Part shown: piece by piece, positions 41,201 to 54,530 of the stretch
Layout: the number at the start of each line of letters is the position of its first letter
How positions within the stretch are numbered: the stretch's first letter is position 1
Assembly (NCBI GenBank): GCA_013433145.1
Contig: CM024172.1
Coordinates: 6,998,553 to 7,062,552, forward strand
From: Ascaris suum
Lineage: Eukaryota; Nematoda; Chromadorea; Rhabditida; Ascarididae
Reading direction: 5' to 3'
DNA: 64,000 bases
Position numbers and translations under genes: made by a program
Notes under the pieces: model-generated
What the model was told of the DNA's origin: nothing
Seen by the model: the letters and a program-made list of their open reading frames with translations, nothing else
Databases searched by the model: none

Positions 41201-41942
41201 ATATGCCGACTCGTTCACTCTGAGGTGAACGAGTGGGAATGCATGTTTTTGCCATCAGTGCATATCAAGATGCATATTTTTGTGAAGCACAGTTGCATAC
41301 TTTGTTAAATGTAGGCGGTAGCACATTTCAGGAACCTGGTATGCGACTGCTGCGGCAGATGAGGTTTTCTCGACACCACAAACAGAAAAGGCTAATGAGG
41401 GGGGGGGGGGGGTGGGGGAGAGGACAGCAAACCATGCAACCACAGCAATAATGGGTTTTTCCTTGATCATCGTATCGACCACACAGGTCTGCATTAACGC
41501 TACATCGTAGAGCTTTTGATACGCTACGAGCGTTTTCGTTCATTCGAAGCGTGCTTTCATTTCTCATCACTTCCGTTACGCTTTTTGACTCTGTCCATAT
41601 TATCTTGATATCATCTTTCACAATAAACCGTTGTTTCTCTTGTGACACATGTGCGCCATCCTGTCTTTCAGCGTTTCTCATTCCAACACACTCACATGCA
41701 GTTTCCTCGTGTTCTGTGATTTAAATGGGAATCTTTTTCAGCCCGCGACCGCAGAATTCGAGCGTCTAGCATCGCTCATAGAGATGACGAAAACCGCTTG
41801 GGCTCCAATGGGCGAAGGATTGGTCACAGAAAATCGCCCGCGGAAGCGGGAGATTTTTCAATCACGGGACCCAAGCGACGGGAAACCCGCGGTGCAAAAT
41901 TTATAGCTCATCTTGATGCCAGAACTCCTGAGGAACACCCCA

Positions 41943-41974
41943 CGCCTTCGACGCAGCATGCTGCGTCGAAGGCG
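41943..41974. repeat. Perfect 32-bp palindrome
   Basis: The sequence is exactly self-complementary around gcatgc (left arm cgccttcgacgcagca, right arm its reverse complement), with no loop. The patch is GC-rich in an AT-rich setting. It lies about 200 nt after a strong splice acceptor in an open frame. It could be a transposon end, a protein-binding site or a chance feature of an exon. Confidence 0.9.
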
Positions 41975-44900
41975 ACCATTGCAAAGCATTGTATTTTAGC
42001 GACTGCTTTTATTGAAAAATTCACGAGCATGTTGTTTAGATGAATTCACACCGCCACATCTCTACACTTCTCCGTTCATCTAGTTGGCCATGTTCGGTGG
42101 TGTGATGACGGCGAAACGGATGACATGTATCTGTGTTAGGTGGCAATCGACGCTTCTTCATAAAGTCGAAGTTGCATACAACAATAGCCGTTCGCTGATC
42201 CTCGCTCGGTGTGGCCTTCCGATTTCTATAGCTACTTTCAAAGTTAATGGAGTGATGCAGAATCTAGTATAGGAGATCATTTATTTTCCACATTACACCT
42301 ACTAAATTTCATAGCCCTAACTTTAGTGATTCCCGAGTATAACACCAAAAGAAAGTGCTCAAGTTAGACTTCTCGCAAACACTCATTTGAGTGTGTTATT
42401 GCGAATTTGATTTTAAACGCTTATTTCATTTCTAACGACATCGTATTCTATGCACATATGCCTCTATTTCCCATTGAAACCGGAATCAGCTTGAATTAAT
42501 GTCACAGAAATCTTTGGTGCAGTGAGCACCACCATAGAATTATAGATATACGCTGAACTTTTAAGCTGACCTGCTAACTTCAGGGAAAGTTATAGGCACT
42601 TAAATGCGCTTAGAAATTTCTTTGCATTGTACGGCAGTGAAGTCCATTCACACCAGTATACTCACCAAGAGAAGTTTCGTTCTGTAGATTTGTGGGATGG
42701 CCGGATTACTCGAAATATGAGGGCATTGTTCTCCGCATCGTGTTACTTTTTAGCAGCCACTGAAATCAGCGTAGCAGAATGCAATAGGGGATGTCGCGTC
42801 AGCTTCTTACCCACCGGTTTTCATTTGTTCGGAACTTGCACGTTTCGCAGTTGTCTTGAATAATACATCGAACAACTTTCTGGAGGAGAAGAGGAGAATG
42901 AACAAATTTCGCGGCGTGCATGGTTGTATGACAGTGTTATTGCATTTCCCTATTTTCTGATGTCTTAGAAAGAGCACCGTTTACTGCGATTTCGCTTCCT
43001 GCGTTCAATTCATTTTTACTATGAGGTGGTATGATGAGCACATCTGATAGCATTATGGCTATGCTTACAAACCGGTGCTTGTTTTGAAACCATGACCTAC
43101 TCGTTCCTCATATAAATAGAGGGAAGGAGCTATATAGATGGATAGAGTGGAAACTGTGTTGAAGAGGAACAAAGAGGAGTACGAAAACTGTGTTCATTAC
43201 TATTCCAAAAAAGTGTTTATCTGAAAGGCGTATTTGGTCTTGAAAGTGAGCTTTCCTTTCAATTTAAAAGTCATTTCCAAAGGATAAAGTTACCTACTCT
43301 TATTATGAGTGATTCGACTGCAAAACCGCAACAATCATAACAGCTGCGATCAATTAAAACATCGAATGAGAGTGGTCTTTGCTCGTGTTTTACACTTCAC
43401 TTTTAAAGTCGCTTCTTAGACAACGAGAAAAAGAACAGACCGTTATCGGTTGCTCTGTCAAACAACATCCATAGGCGCCATTTTTTATCAATATCTAGTC
43501 GTCTACCTGTTGCTTTTTGCACATCCTCTACACTTCAAGGCATTCAAAATTAATGCTTAGCAGACTTGTGTCTCTATGATAAGCAACGATTTGGCTTGCC
43601 TACTGTTCACGTTACAGCCGACTGTATGCCTGAATTCCATTAAATAGCAACTAGCTTGGCCCAATGCCGACACAAGGTAGCATTGGACAGGCGGGTCAAA
43701 TTCCCCTCCAACCCCACTCAACCGTGAATAGGAGTGTTAGGAAGATTTATTTTCGTTCAGGAAATTCTGCACCTTGAGACATTTTATTATTCCCGAGTCT
43801 TCCGAGGTGGGGGGTCGCTACTGCCTCTCTCTCTGAGGTGGAGGTCTGAACTACTGGGACCACTGTTATTTCAAACGTGGGGTGGCCAGTGTCACCACTC
43901 ACTGCGGGAATTCATTTGCTTCTTCGTAACTTCAGCTTACTGCATGCTCATTCCGTTTGAAATTTTTTGGGAAATTTTACTTTTGAGCATAAATGATCGT
44001 TAATAAAAAAATTTTACACGAAGTCGTGTCCATGAAACAGCATTTACAAATTCGCTTTTCGCCTAATTAACTACTAGGCAGTGTCCGCCGGTTCATGTCG
44101 CAATTATTAAATGAATAATCGGACATTTAGTGACCAGTGGTCACCGTAACTCGACGTGGTCATTAGACACTTCACCACCTTTCGCTACAGAAGATTCAGC
44201 TTTTGCTTTGAAAGCAAACATTCAGTTATCAGGCACTCGAGAAAAAGGCTTTCTTCAACGCAGGACGTCCGATGTTTTCTCGTCGTTCATGAGTCGACCT
44301 CCTGAGTAAAAACGCTTCTAACAGCTTACAGATTCTACCTAAAGACTGGTTGTCAGTGGAGTGTGGGAAAAATTTCTTCCAGTTAATGATTGCTCATTAT
44401 GCTGTGGTATGTAGCATGCACGCTATGTCTATGACTCTGGTTTGCTGTATATATAGTATATAGGATGCTTCTATTTTCTTTATCGATTCTGTTCTCTGAG
44501 CGAACGCACAAGACAAGGTAATGCTTGGAATCAAAGAAGAACAAGGAATGCTCATTGCATTGTCAATTGCCGGTGCTTCTACTCTTTTTTTGCTGTGCGG
44601 AACAATTTTTGCATCCGGAAAATAAATAAACACTGACTTACTTGAGAAATTCTTATTCTGCGCAAAAATTGTTGGTTGATTTTTTCACCAAGTAAAGCGC
44701 ACAGTTCAAACTCTTAACTAGGCGCACAGTTGGCAAACAGTGGAGGAATTAACGCCTTTTAAAGCGAAATATTTGTCGTTTTGAGGGTTTAGGGCAGTTT
44801 TGTATGAGTTTATTTTTATGCGTCAATAATTTCATATTGATTCTATCAAAATACATAGCATTACAGGAGAAATTGCTTAATCGGTTATAACATAGTCATA

Positions 44901-45435
44901 GGAAGTGAAGATGGAACTGTTGTCGTCCGTGGATTGTTTGCTCGTTGCTAATGCTATGTTTTGCATGTCAGTGTTGATTACTACGCGATTAACTGATCAT
45001 TGCGTACTTCTAATTTTTGTGCTATGCTGTCGCTTTTTTAATTGGAAGCCAAACGGCCTCATTCCACTCAGTTTTCGGCTTCCTCCTTTTTTTGTCGGAT
45101 GGAGCAGATCATGCAAAGCGAAAGTGGGAAGTTTACGCGTAGAGAGAAAATTTGCAAAGTGAAACTGGTTCGTGTCTTTAAAATTTTTGAGGATAAAAGA
45201 TAAGGACAAGTGGAACGATAAAAATCAGTAAAAACAGGCTTTGAAGCTAAAAAAACTCCACTGGATTATTTCTAATAGTTCCAATTTTCGCTTTTCTCAA
45301 ATGATTTCGCTGCCAAATGGTTACACTAACCGAAAGAAAATAAAATATCGCATGTATGTATGTATGTATGTATTTATTTATTTATATTTATACTTATGTA
45401 GTGGAACCAAAACAAAAACAAATTCACACTGTCAA

Positions 45436-45438
<3 letters not shown>

Positions 45439-45532
<94 letters not shown>
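45439..45532. repeat. (AT)47 microsatellite
   Basis: There are 94 nt of uninterrupted AT dinucleotides, preceded at about 45350-45395 by TATG and TTTA tetranucleotide repeats. The open frames across it are artefacts of the repeat. Confidence 0.98.
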
Positions 45533-45534
<2 letters not shown>

Positions 45535-45931
45535 TGATTGATCTTGGGTGAAATGCCCCACTAGATGACCGCTCACAAGTGGTCTCTAAAAAGCAAATTT
45601 TTTCCATTTTTAGACCCAAAGATTTTGTGAACTTTGCAAATGCCAATTTTTTGCTCAAATATCTATCAATTTACCGAGAAGAAGATTTGCATTGTCTGTT
45701 TTTTTCTTCGAATAACCGTGCAACGGTGAGCTAGAACGTTGCTGATTGGCGCCAATACTTCTTCCCCTCCCGAATATCTCTCTCACCTAGCCTCCTGAAA
45801 CTTTCCCCATCGGTGCTGAAACATGTTACTTATTTATAGATTATTACTTGTAGATTATCGTGTAAGTACATTTCTGAACCCGAAATCGCATTCGCGGTTC
45901 GCTATGGATCAACTTAATCGAATCATCTCTC

Positions 45932-46351
45932 TCATCCGCTCTCTGCAATTCGATTTTTTGCAGCTGCCGAGATTCGCACTTGCAACTCATATTCATTGCC
46001 TTCCTCATGGCTCATATTGTCCTTCCCTTTGCTTCCTCTTGCATTAGTGGCAACATATGAAGGATGAAGGAAGCGTTGATTCAAAAGTTTGGTAGGAAAC
46101 AGAAGTCTAAGGTACTGACTGATATCCCCAGAAACACGTTTAAGATCGTCTAAAGCCAAAAACATTTGGTAGCCCACTGCATAGTGCGTTATGATACGTA
46201 CGAGTGTTGGAAAAGTCATGGTGAGGAAATCTTTCTCTACGCCGAATAAGTTTCTGAGCAGCCAAAGTTCTGCGACTTCAAGTCCACAGCGGAGACCAAT
46301 ACTCTTCTTTCTCTCACTTTTCCCAATTAGCAAGCCTGTTTGAATTCCCAT
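45932..46351 (-). CDS. Unrecognised 139-codon open frame, doubtful
   Basis: This single uninterrupted frame on the minus strand is among the longest in the window. It reads as a mixed helical sequence (for example LRCGLEVAELWLLRNLFGVE and RVSGDISQYLRLL). No family is recognised, no splice partners were found, and it lies in a repeat-bearing region. It could be an exon, a degenerate mobile-element fragment or chance. Confidence 0.2.
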   Translation of the reverse strand: MGIQTGLLIGKSERKKSIGLRCGLEVAELWLLRNLFGVEKDFLTMTFPTLVRIITHYAVGYQMFLALDDLKRVSGDISQYLRLLFPTKLLNQRFLHPSYVATNARGSKGKDNMSHEEGNEYELQVRISAAAKNRIAESG

Positions 46352-48583
46352 AACCTGTTGTGCTTCTCTTACATATAATCATTACATAAGTCTTCCTTGC
46401 TTGTACCAGCGAGCTTCTCTTACTTCAATAAGTATATCTTGATCAATATAGCGGAGACAGTAATTGAAAGCTCATTGGGTGAAACATACCATTGCTCTAT
46501 TTAGAAAAAAAAACATCTGTATGCGGCTGGAGTTTGAAATTATGCAGTCTACATATCACTGGCTTTTTTCTAATCGACACCGGAACATGGCTTCGAATTA
46601 TCTGCACAGCTGAGCTTTTTGGATTCCCTTGAGATTGATGAGAAATAATAAAGTTCTGCTTTGTCAAATCCGGCAGTTTCAGGTTTGATATCATCGCAAA
46701 TTACCAACGTTGGGCTGACATTTACGTCTTATGCGTTTGTCAATCACGAAAAGAATTGAATTTTGCAGTGACTGTGAACAGACATTCGACGTTCATCATT
46801 TGATGCATACGATGTGTTCTATGTAAAAGGATGCAAATTCAACTGCAAACTTGCTTTACTGTGAGTGTAGATGCGATCGCCGCTTGATTATGCACGCGTA
46901 TTGTAGCACAGCGAGAATAAAGGCTAACGTTGGTCGGCGTTAAGCCGATTTCGTGGCAGAGTATAACTGGGAAAGCGAGGCACCAACAAACGTCTTTCGT
47001 CTGCCTGTGGAACCATAATTTGCAGCAACGGCTGAACTCTTCATCATTAGCAGATCGGCGAGGTTAGTGGGCCACACTCTGGTCGTCGCTTACGAACACC
47101 AAATCGCTCACGAGCGACATATTGATTCCTCATGCAACCGTTCTTTGTCGCATCATCGCAGCATACGACAGGCTCATGCTGATTATGCCGCTTAGGTGTT
47201 GACTGTACCTTCTGATTGATAATGTCCACGAATATCGCCATCGACAGCGATGATAATCTCTTATTTTATTAGAATTTTTTCGTTATGCCGGATGATTCAC
47301 GTTGATATTGCCAACGGATATCCATCATATTGACTAGTTAAAGTATGATTGCCATAGACACTATTTTTCACCTGTTGTATACCTTATCCGTAAATGTCGG
47401 GCATAGATGTTGACCTGATGTTGGTTGTTTGACCGCTGCTGACAGTAGGCTGACACTGCGGTGTAACGTCGTCCCAGCAAAGCAGTCAGTCCAGTGAGGA
47501 TAATCTCTGCTTACACCTGCTAAGCCTTGCTACGTCGCAATGTTTCCGTTGTTAGTTGCCACTTGCATGCGCCGTTGTTTCCATTGTTTGTTAGTGCAGT
47601 CTGATGTGAGCACTCCTAATTAACATGCAGTCCTCGTTGAATTTTCGTACTAAAGTAAGCAGATGCATCAACTATATTTTAATGACGTTTTTTTGCGGAT
47701 TTCTGCAAAAACATTCCACACTGGCGTTTTGTCTGTGTATAATTTTGTGAGTGACGCTCCAGAAGCTTTTGACTATGAAAGTTGATGGTTTTATTCTGCT
47801 TCAGAGGATTGTCTTTAACGCCACGCTTACATTTGATTTGGGTTACACTCTATGGAAGAATCTTCCAGAAAGATTAAAGTACCTCTAGGAGGATGGAAAA
47901 CACGCACCGTCCTCCACTAAAAACTGAGTGATTGCATCCGGTGGAGAGTGGAGGAGAGGAAATGCAGGACCGTAACAGTTGAAAGGGTGTTTGTTGTTAA
48001 GCGAAATTAGCGTGCCGATGGCACATCAAACACATTGTGGTAAAAACTTCGTTTATAGTGACAAAGCTCTTTTGAATCATTCATAAACATAGAAAGGATC
48101 GCATTTGAGCGGGGTGGCTGAAGAAAGAAAAAACCTTAACCCTGCATGCATCAGTCTGACGATGGCTTGCCGATAAAGCAGTGCTAAGAGTTGAGTAAAC
48201 AAATGTAAGTCATTTTTCATTCCTTTTATTTTTGAATACGGCGATAGGTAGCTGTAAGGCACGGAATCTTTTTTAATTTATCACGTGTCCCTTTTCTGTA
48301 AGTGCTCGTGTCGTATATTGTCAGCTAGAGTTAGCGTCGTTACTTGGCGGTTTTTGTTATATTGATTTTTCCTTTGCTGTGGAATAACCCTGAATCTTTA
48401 TGGGAAATTCCAAAGCATTTTATTTGGAAGACAGTCCTAGTAATTAAACATTATAATAAACACTGATCAACGCAATTCTGTTTGAGCGCTGTGGAGCTCA
48501 CTGCACTTTTTCAGCCTTTTTGACACTGCACGGCACGTGCGCTGGCACAACTCTTTGTCCACATGAGAAAATAACACACACGG

Positions 48584-49062
48584 TTATTAACGAAACCCAG
48601 AGGAAAAAATCAGGGAGCTTGAGATCTAGGCTCTTCGGGGGCCACATCGGCATCAAGAAAAACTTTACGGTCTGCTAAAGCAGTTTTCAAGCTTTGCGGC
48701 CACATGAATCGTCATAATGTCATTTAGTGGTTTGACACAAACCCCCAGCAGACAACCTACTGAGAACTTAATGCTTCTCGTCGTATAGGCAGGAATCCAG
48801 TCGGCAGACATTTTGGGACTCTTCTTTTTTTGAGAAAACTGCGGACGCATACTCGTACCTGGATATGTTAAGTGGAAAGATGACAACTTATATGAAACAG
48901 CAAGGTTTTATGTTCATGCAGGCTAACTACGCAAACTGTGCGGAGTTTATTGGATGAAATTGTTCTTCAGTTCTGGATGGGGAAGAGAGGGAGAACCGAA
49001 TGGCCCCCGAAGAGCCTAGATCTCAAGCTGCCTGATTTTTTTCCTCTGGGTTTCGTTTATAA
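48584..49062. mobile_element. Inverted pair of decayed mariner-type transposase fragments
   Basis: Arms 48584-48644 and 49001-49062 are near-perfect reverse complements of about 61 nt. Read outward, each encodes WPPKSLDLKLPDFF, a decayed form of the mariner transposase signature WPPRSPDLTPxDFFLW that holds the third catalytic acidic residue. On the + strand, 48915-49060 also shows VRSLLDEIVLQFW before the motif, in family order, and an upstream QQ...YAN piece in another frame. Frame changes and stops show it is not functional. Both arms share the same non-consensus residues (SL, KL), so they are close copies. The arms are transposase coding sequence rather than the true terminal repeats of the element. 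Confidence 0.6.
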
Positions 49063-49070
49063 ACAATCCG
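48915..49070 (+). pseudogene. Mariner transposase C-terminal fragment, broken
   Basis: The + strand reads TVRSLLDEIVLQFW, then WPPKSLDLKLPDFF and PLGFVYKQ, which aligns in order with the catalytic C-terminal half of mariner-family DDD transposases. The upstream part continues only after a frame change, and no start or N-terminal DNA-binding region is present. It forms the right arm of an inverted repeat with 48584-48644. Confidence 0.6.
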
Positions 49071-52000
49071 TCATCCGTAAGGCACCACCATAGCATTTTT
49101 CGTGCGATTTGGTGAGTATATCTGTAAGTATTCAAGTCCATTCAGCAAATGCCATACGATCTGCTGTGTCCTTTTTTATTTAGATATTTTGCCAACGTCG
49201 CTTATGAGACTTATACGAGATGACAATCTTCAATTTCGGACAGCATCTCTGATGCCGCCTTAGTGTTTATTTACTTTGGGATGTTTTGTTGCATTGTTAG
49301 GAAAAAGTTAAATTGTATTGACTGTAGCGTTCATTCGCATGAATGTCACACGGTACTAATAGAATGATGAGCGACACGAGGCTAGCTTACATTCGTCGCG
49401 GAGACAATGCATGCGAGTTCTGGATAGATTTAGCGTGCCAAGTGGGGAGAGAAGAGGACGAGGAGAAGGAGGAAAACATAGCTTTCAGCTTTTACTGAAG
49501 TCATCACCATATCGTTACACAAGCATTCTGATGGAAGTTCAGTAATAGCAAAACGTCTCCATCTGGTGATGGTCGTTTGAATTTTGTTGTTATGCAGACA
49601 GTATGCAATTGAAGTACTTGAGACGAGTCCTTGCTGTGCTGTTACGGTGAGTTTACATGAGCTAAAAGGAAATAAATTCGAGTGACAAAGTGGCATTTGT
49701 GATTTTTGGTGCCTCGAAAGTATTTACTCAACTATTATATCATAAGTACATATTTGTATCGGTTTTCTTTATGCCACTATTCTTTTCACTCGCTTTTGCG
49801 TTATCGTTTTCTCGTCTCCAAATCGCTGTCAGCAAGCAATAATTCAACGTTTAGAATCTATTCCTCCAACGAGGAACTACTCGCTTAATGCTAATCAAAG
49901 GGGAATCAATTTATGACGCAAAGAGGCAACGTTGGCAATCATAAGCGGAATTTATGTCATTCGAAAGGTGTTGCTGCATAAATCAAAAAGTTTTCAAAGC
50001 AATTCTTTTGATTTGATAGACTCAAATAGCCTCTGTAATTCTTACTTTATCCTATTTACCGATCGTCATTCTCATACTTGTTGCCTTATGGTAATAACGA
50101 TAGTTTACTGAGTGGTAGGCAGATAATATTTGTGAAGACGATTGTGAAAGTGATTTATATTTCATTCGAAAGAGTATTTCTTTTCGGTTCAGCAATGCAT
50201 ATTTTTCATTTCGATTACTATAACATCAAGTTGAAATTAAAGAAGTTAGAGTTGAAGAGAAATTCGAAAAACAAGATCCACGGAGGTTCCAGAAAAACGA
50301 CTGAGTGCATTAAATGGAAGCTAAACGTCCCACTCCGTTCATTCTCAGTTTTGATGGGAGTGTGGTTGTGCTGCTATCGAACGATACGCATCGTTTATCC
50401 ATTTTCTACTCTTATGTGTTTTCACTGACGTTGTTTTGGATAGGTGTCACTTGCAATACCTTTTTTCGTTTTCTTTCTGCCAAATCCCAGTTGATACAGG
50501 TCTTTTAGGTGGCATTAATTTATGCATGTGGCAGGACTATATTGCACAAGTGTATGATTGAAGCTCGTGGTAAGGCCAACTTTAATCTGATCAAATCGTG
50601 TGAAAATAAAACAGCGAATAACGTTTTAAGTGAATACAGCGTTGGTTGCTTATTCAGTCAAAGTAGATGTCGGGAAAGCAGAAGGACTTGTGTTCGGATC
50701 CATCCTCAGAACAGTTTTTTTTTGCTTCGAATCAAGCAAGGTTGACGAAAATGGGGTTTGTGATAAGGATGGCGGTAGTCTATGCACTCGATTGTTTGTT
50801 TTTCATAGCTGAAGGGGAAACGTGAAAAAAAGACCATGAAACTTCAAAAACCTTTGGAAAGATACGCCTATGAGGGCCTTTTGTCCGAAAAAATATTGTC
50901 TACTTCAAAATGGAGAGTCCTTGTTGCCATTTGCTCTTATCCACCCTTAAGAATCTCTTTAAGTTTTCATCGAAGAACGACCGGTATAATTTCATTTTAC
51001 GCTGAATAAATGTGACATATATTCGATCTTGTTGGAAAACATGATTGCCGTAGTTCCATCATGATAAGAAATTGCGTGCGTGAAGCATTCTGCTATAAAT
51101 TTTGTGTCGTAATTAAGCGGTTGTTATAACCTAAAAACTTGAAGTGCAAGCAGTGGAGTTTCTCTTTGTGGTGCGGCTATAAGTTGGTGTCATAAATCTA
51201 ATATTGAGAGATTATGTATAAAAATATGGGAGAGGATGCTAAATTTCCGTTTGCCTTATCAACAACTTTTGTACTCGCATAGCGCATAATTTTATCACTT
51301 TTGTGATAAAACACACAACTTTCAAATGTGCAGTCATTAATGCGCTGCTTGATTTCTAATCATAAACGTTTCGCACTCTGGCGACAGTGTGCTCGGCATA
51401 CAACTTTCATCATCCGATCTTTTTGTTTCGACGATTTGGGGGGGGGGGGGGGGGCAATGCAAGGTCTTTTTTCAGACATCATTGTATTAATCTTTTAACA
51501 ATTGCCTCTATCTATTTCGACGTTAAAATATTTACAAACTCTAGAGATTGCAAAATGAATTGCTCGAATAATCACGACAGTTAAAGGGTATGAGAGTGAT
51601 TCGGTTGCTAGCCATATATGAATATGTTAGTCGCTCAACATTCACTTCGTCATTTATCACTTACAAAGATGTGTAATTTCGGATGAATATATTTGAGATA
51701 TTTTTATTCATCTCATACTAATTATTACCGTGTCTTTAGATTGTTGAATCTATGATCGGTTAGATGAAATACAGCATTTTCAGTCAAATGAAGTAAACCA
51801 TTAGTGTAATCCAACAAACTTAGAGCATTATTTATCACGGTGCCAGATGATTGTAGCGGAGAGTTGTCGTTTTAATGAATGAATATGAGTTGGTGCAGAT
51901 ATCACCGAAATTATTCAAACGATAGGAGATTAGAATAACAGTAAATGTTGTTGTGCTGCAGTGAATGCTGCCAACAATTCGCGTACAACTTTTTAGCCAC

Positions 52001-52894
52001 GCATGAAAGAACGTGCAACTAGTTTTAGCGGTCTATACACTGCGAGGATCATTCTCTTCCTATCGCATTTGCTCTTCGTAGCATAAGGTAGGGCGTTCAT
52101 ATAAATTCAAGCGTAGCAGGTGAGATACCTCTTTTGTACTTCGTTCATTCAGGTATACTGTGATTATGAGTAGTTTGGCCAGATACTTTAGTATACTTTA
52201 CTGAGAACCTTAGCAGCTTGCTGTTGGTGACTATCCGCGATAGTTCCTTCCAGTAAGAGATTGTCATGCGTACCTACAATGAAATCGAATCAAATTATCT
52301 CTCTGTAGTTGTGTGCGCATTCTGATTTAATGGAGTTGCTAGTGGAAACTATCTGCTGCACATCAAACTTCACATGAATCTCGCGACTTTTACTCGAACA
52401 ATTGCATGGTAGTATTTGCGCTTTTTGAAAATGTTGTTCTCATGATTATCAATATTATATTTTCTGTTTATCCATTAACTAGCACTCCACTTTCTGGAAC
52501 CATGTGTGGCACAAGTCTACAAAAAAGTTTCGTTCGCGAAGCACTGAACTACATTTATAGGTTACTAATTTTCGGAGGCACTCAATTCATGTTCCTAGCA
52601 CCTAACTTCGATAGTTCAGAACTCCAGCTGCTTCCAACTTTCAGGATCTCGATGCCTAATGCTACTGAAGCTGCATAACCAAAGTTCCACTAAGAAACTC
52701 CTCCAACAGCATTTTGATGTTTGTACGCCAAGTTCGTTCATAAAAACATCCTCACTCCTGAATGCTTCTTTAACAGCTGAAAGTTCTTTCATTCATTCAC
52801 AAGCACAAGATGAATGTGATGTCATGATCGAAGCAAAGTGTGGCATGCACTTTTATGATTCTTAACTTGTTACTTCTTATATTCATCGTGACAG
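49063..52894. other. Stretch without a supported gene; exon-like island at 50.3-50.8 kb
   Basis: An island at 50314-50815 has coding-like frames (starting EAKRPTPFILSFDGSVVVLL, later NTALVAYSVKVDVGKAEGL) but no consistent splice chain. A second at 52490-52860 is open in shifting frames. A 17-nt G run lies at 51438-51454. Nothing else is recognised. Confidence 0.35.
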
Positions 52895-53245
52895 TACTTC
52901 CCTGAAGGATATCCCTCAAGAGAAGCCATAATAACAACCATTGTGATCAGTAAGCGCTGTGGTTATGATCTCGAGAGGTGAGTGCCAATGTTTGCATTCG
53001 CATCGTCCAAAATATCAACTTTACAAATGTTGTTGCATACAAGTCTTTTTTATTGTCGCTTGAATAGGTTGTGTACTCAATTCCGCTACTGCTCTCTTTC
53101 GAAAGCTCGAACGAACTGTCGTCGGAAGCTATGCCACAACTTGTTGAAAAGCCATATGAGCTCACATATGAAGAAAGCGGCCGTGTGGGAAATCTTTAAA
53201 GAAACACTCTCCATGTACCTTGTTTTTATTTCTTCAGCTTGGTGA
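52895..53245 (+). CDS. Candidate two-exon 3' gene fragment, unknown product
   Basis: 52895-52977 (acceptor acag, donor gtgagt, reading YFPEGYPSREAIITTIVISK) joins in phase to 53068-53245 (acceptor aatag), which reads CTQFRYCSLSKARTNCRRKL and ends in a stop. The second exon is cysteine- and arginine-rich. Upstream exons are undefined, and I do not recognise a family. The second exon is open in more than one frame, which weakens the case. Confidence 0.25.
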
Positions 53246-54530
53246 TGATCAGTTTTGATTTAAGGTCAATGCTACTAGCAATCAACGACCTTCTACCTTG
53301 GATGATTTGATGTCCAAGACTTTACTGGCAAACTTTTCATCATCTCTTGAATAGTGCCGTTTGATTGTTTCTGATGTTTTATTAGAAACTAAGGGAAATC
53401 GTACCTCGTTTTTCACAAAGAAAGGAGCAGTTTTGATGAGCAGTAGGGTTACGTGTTACGTTCTCCCTTCGAAAGCGATAAATGGACTGTGCTAGCTGGA
53501 TGACTGAGGGAAGAGGGAGGGGAGTGGTCCTCGCCAGAGGAACGATGCCGATATGCTTTGAATCAACTTATTTCCGGCAATGCTTGCTTTTCGGCGAGCC
53601 CATGAAGTCTCGTGCATGCCCTATGCACCTTCTCTACAATTTTTTTCATATGTATTTGCATCTTAAATACACGATAGTCTTCAATTGAGGTATAGTATTC
53701 TCATTTGCAGTTGAGTTCTCGACAGAGGTTGAATACAACTAGAAAGATGAGTGTACAGCGATTACGATGTTAGCGATATTTGTCTAGAGCTAACTCAGCC
53801 GTGTTTCGTCTGGTTGTCCATTTTTGAAGTCATTTTACGAATTCTTATACTTCCTAGCAACAACTATTCGTTCAATCTCCTTCAAGCAGACGAATAATTT
53901 AACCTTCTCAAGAGGGCGCTTTCTCATAAAATACAGGCCAGTCTTTTTTTCTGCATTGTTGGGAGATGCACATTCGATCACAGCTTGCTGACGTGATGGT
54001 CTTATTGCCTTTAGTTTTTGTGACTATATGGCTATTGGATGTCTCTCTCCGTTGATAAGTAGCATTATAGAAGTGATTCCTATCAGGCGATTGATAGCTT
54101 CCTAGGTAAGTTCATTGATGCACTACGTGATCATGATATGCTATGCAGTTCCCGAGGTTATCGTTGAGGGAACTTATTGGTAGGGCAACTTTTAGCTCGA
54201 TGAGTTTTTTCTTCCACTTCCACTTAGTCGATCGCTGTGAGCAGCACTGAGACAAGATGCAGTTCCAGGTCGTCCTTATCCAGCTGTTTGATTAATGAAC
54301 TTCGATCAAGTGGAACAAAAAGTTTTTAGCTGGAAAAGTTCTTTACCATTCGAACAAAGTTTCGATGTTTGGCCAACATTATTGCTCGCACTCTATCTAT
54401 TGTTGGCCAACATTTTGGTCAACAGTAGTAGTCGCCAACAAGTGTCTATCGAAAGGTGCAGCTTTTAAAAATGTCGTGTGGGACTTATATGATCGCTGTG
54501 ATTGACTTATACATTTTGGAGCCTGCGTTG

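Larger units (their letters stand above)
35236..48583. other. Long stretch without a supported gene
   Basis: I could not build any exon chain in these 13 kb. Notable items are an exon-like GC-rich patch after a tttttcag acceptor at 41742 that contains a perfect palindrome (41943-41974), a G run at 41399-41412, diverged related repeats at about 39690-39800 and 40470-40580, TATG and AT microsatellites at 45350-45532, and a 139-codon minus-strand open frame at 45932-46351 of unknown status. Confidence 0.4.

Noticed and set aside
45241..45658. Open frames of alternating Tyr-Ile across the AT repeat
   Set aside because: They are a product of the (AT)n microsatellite in all frames, not genes.
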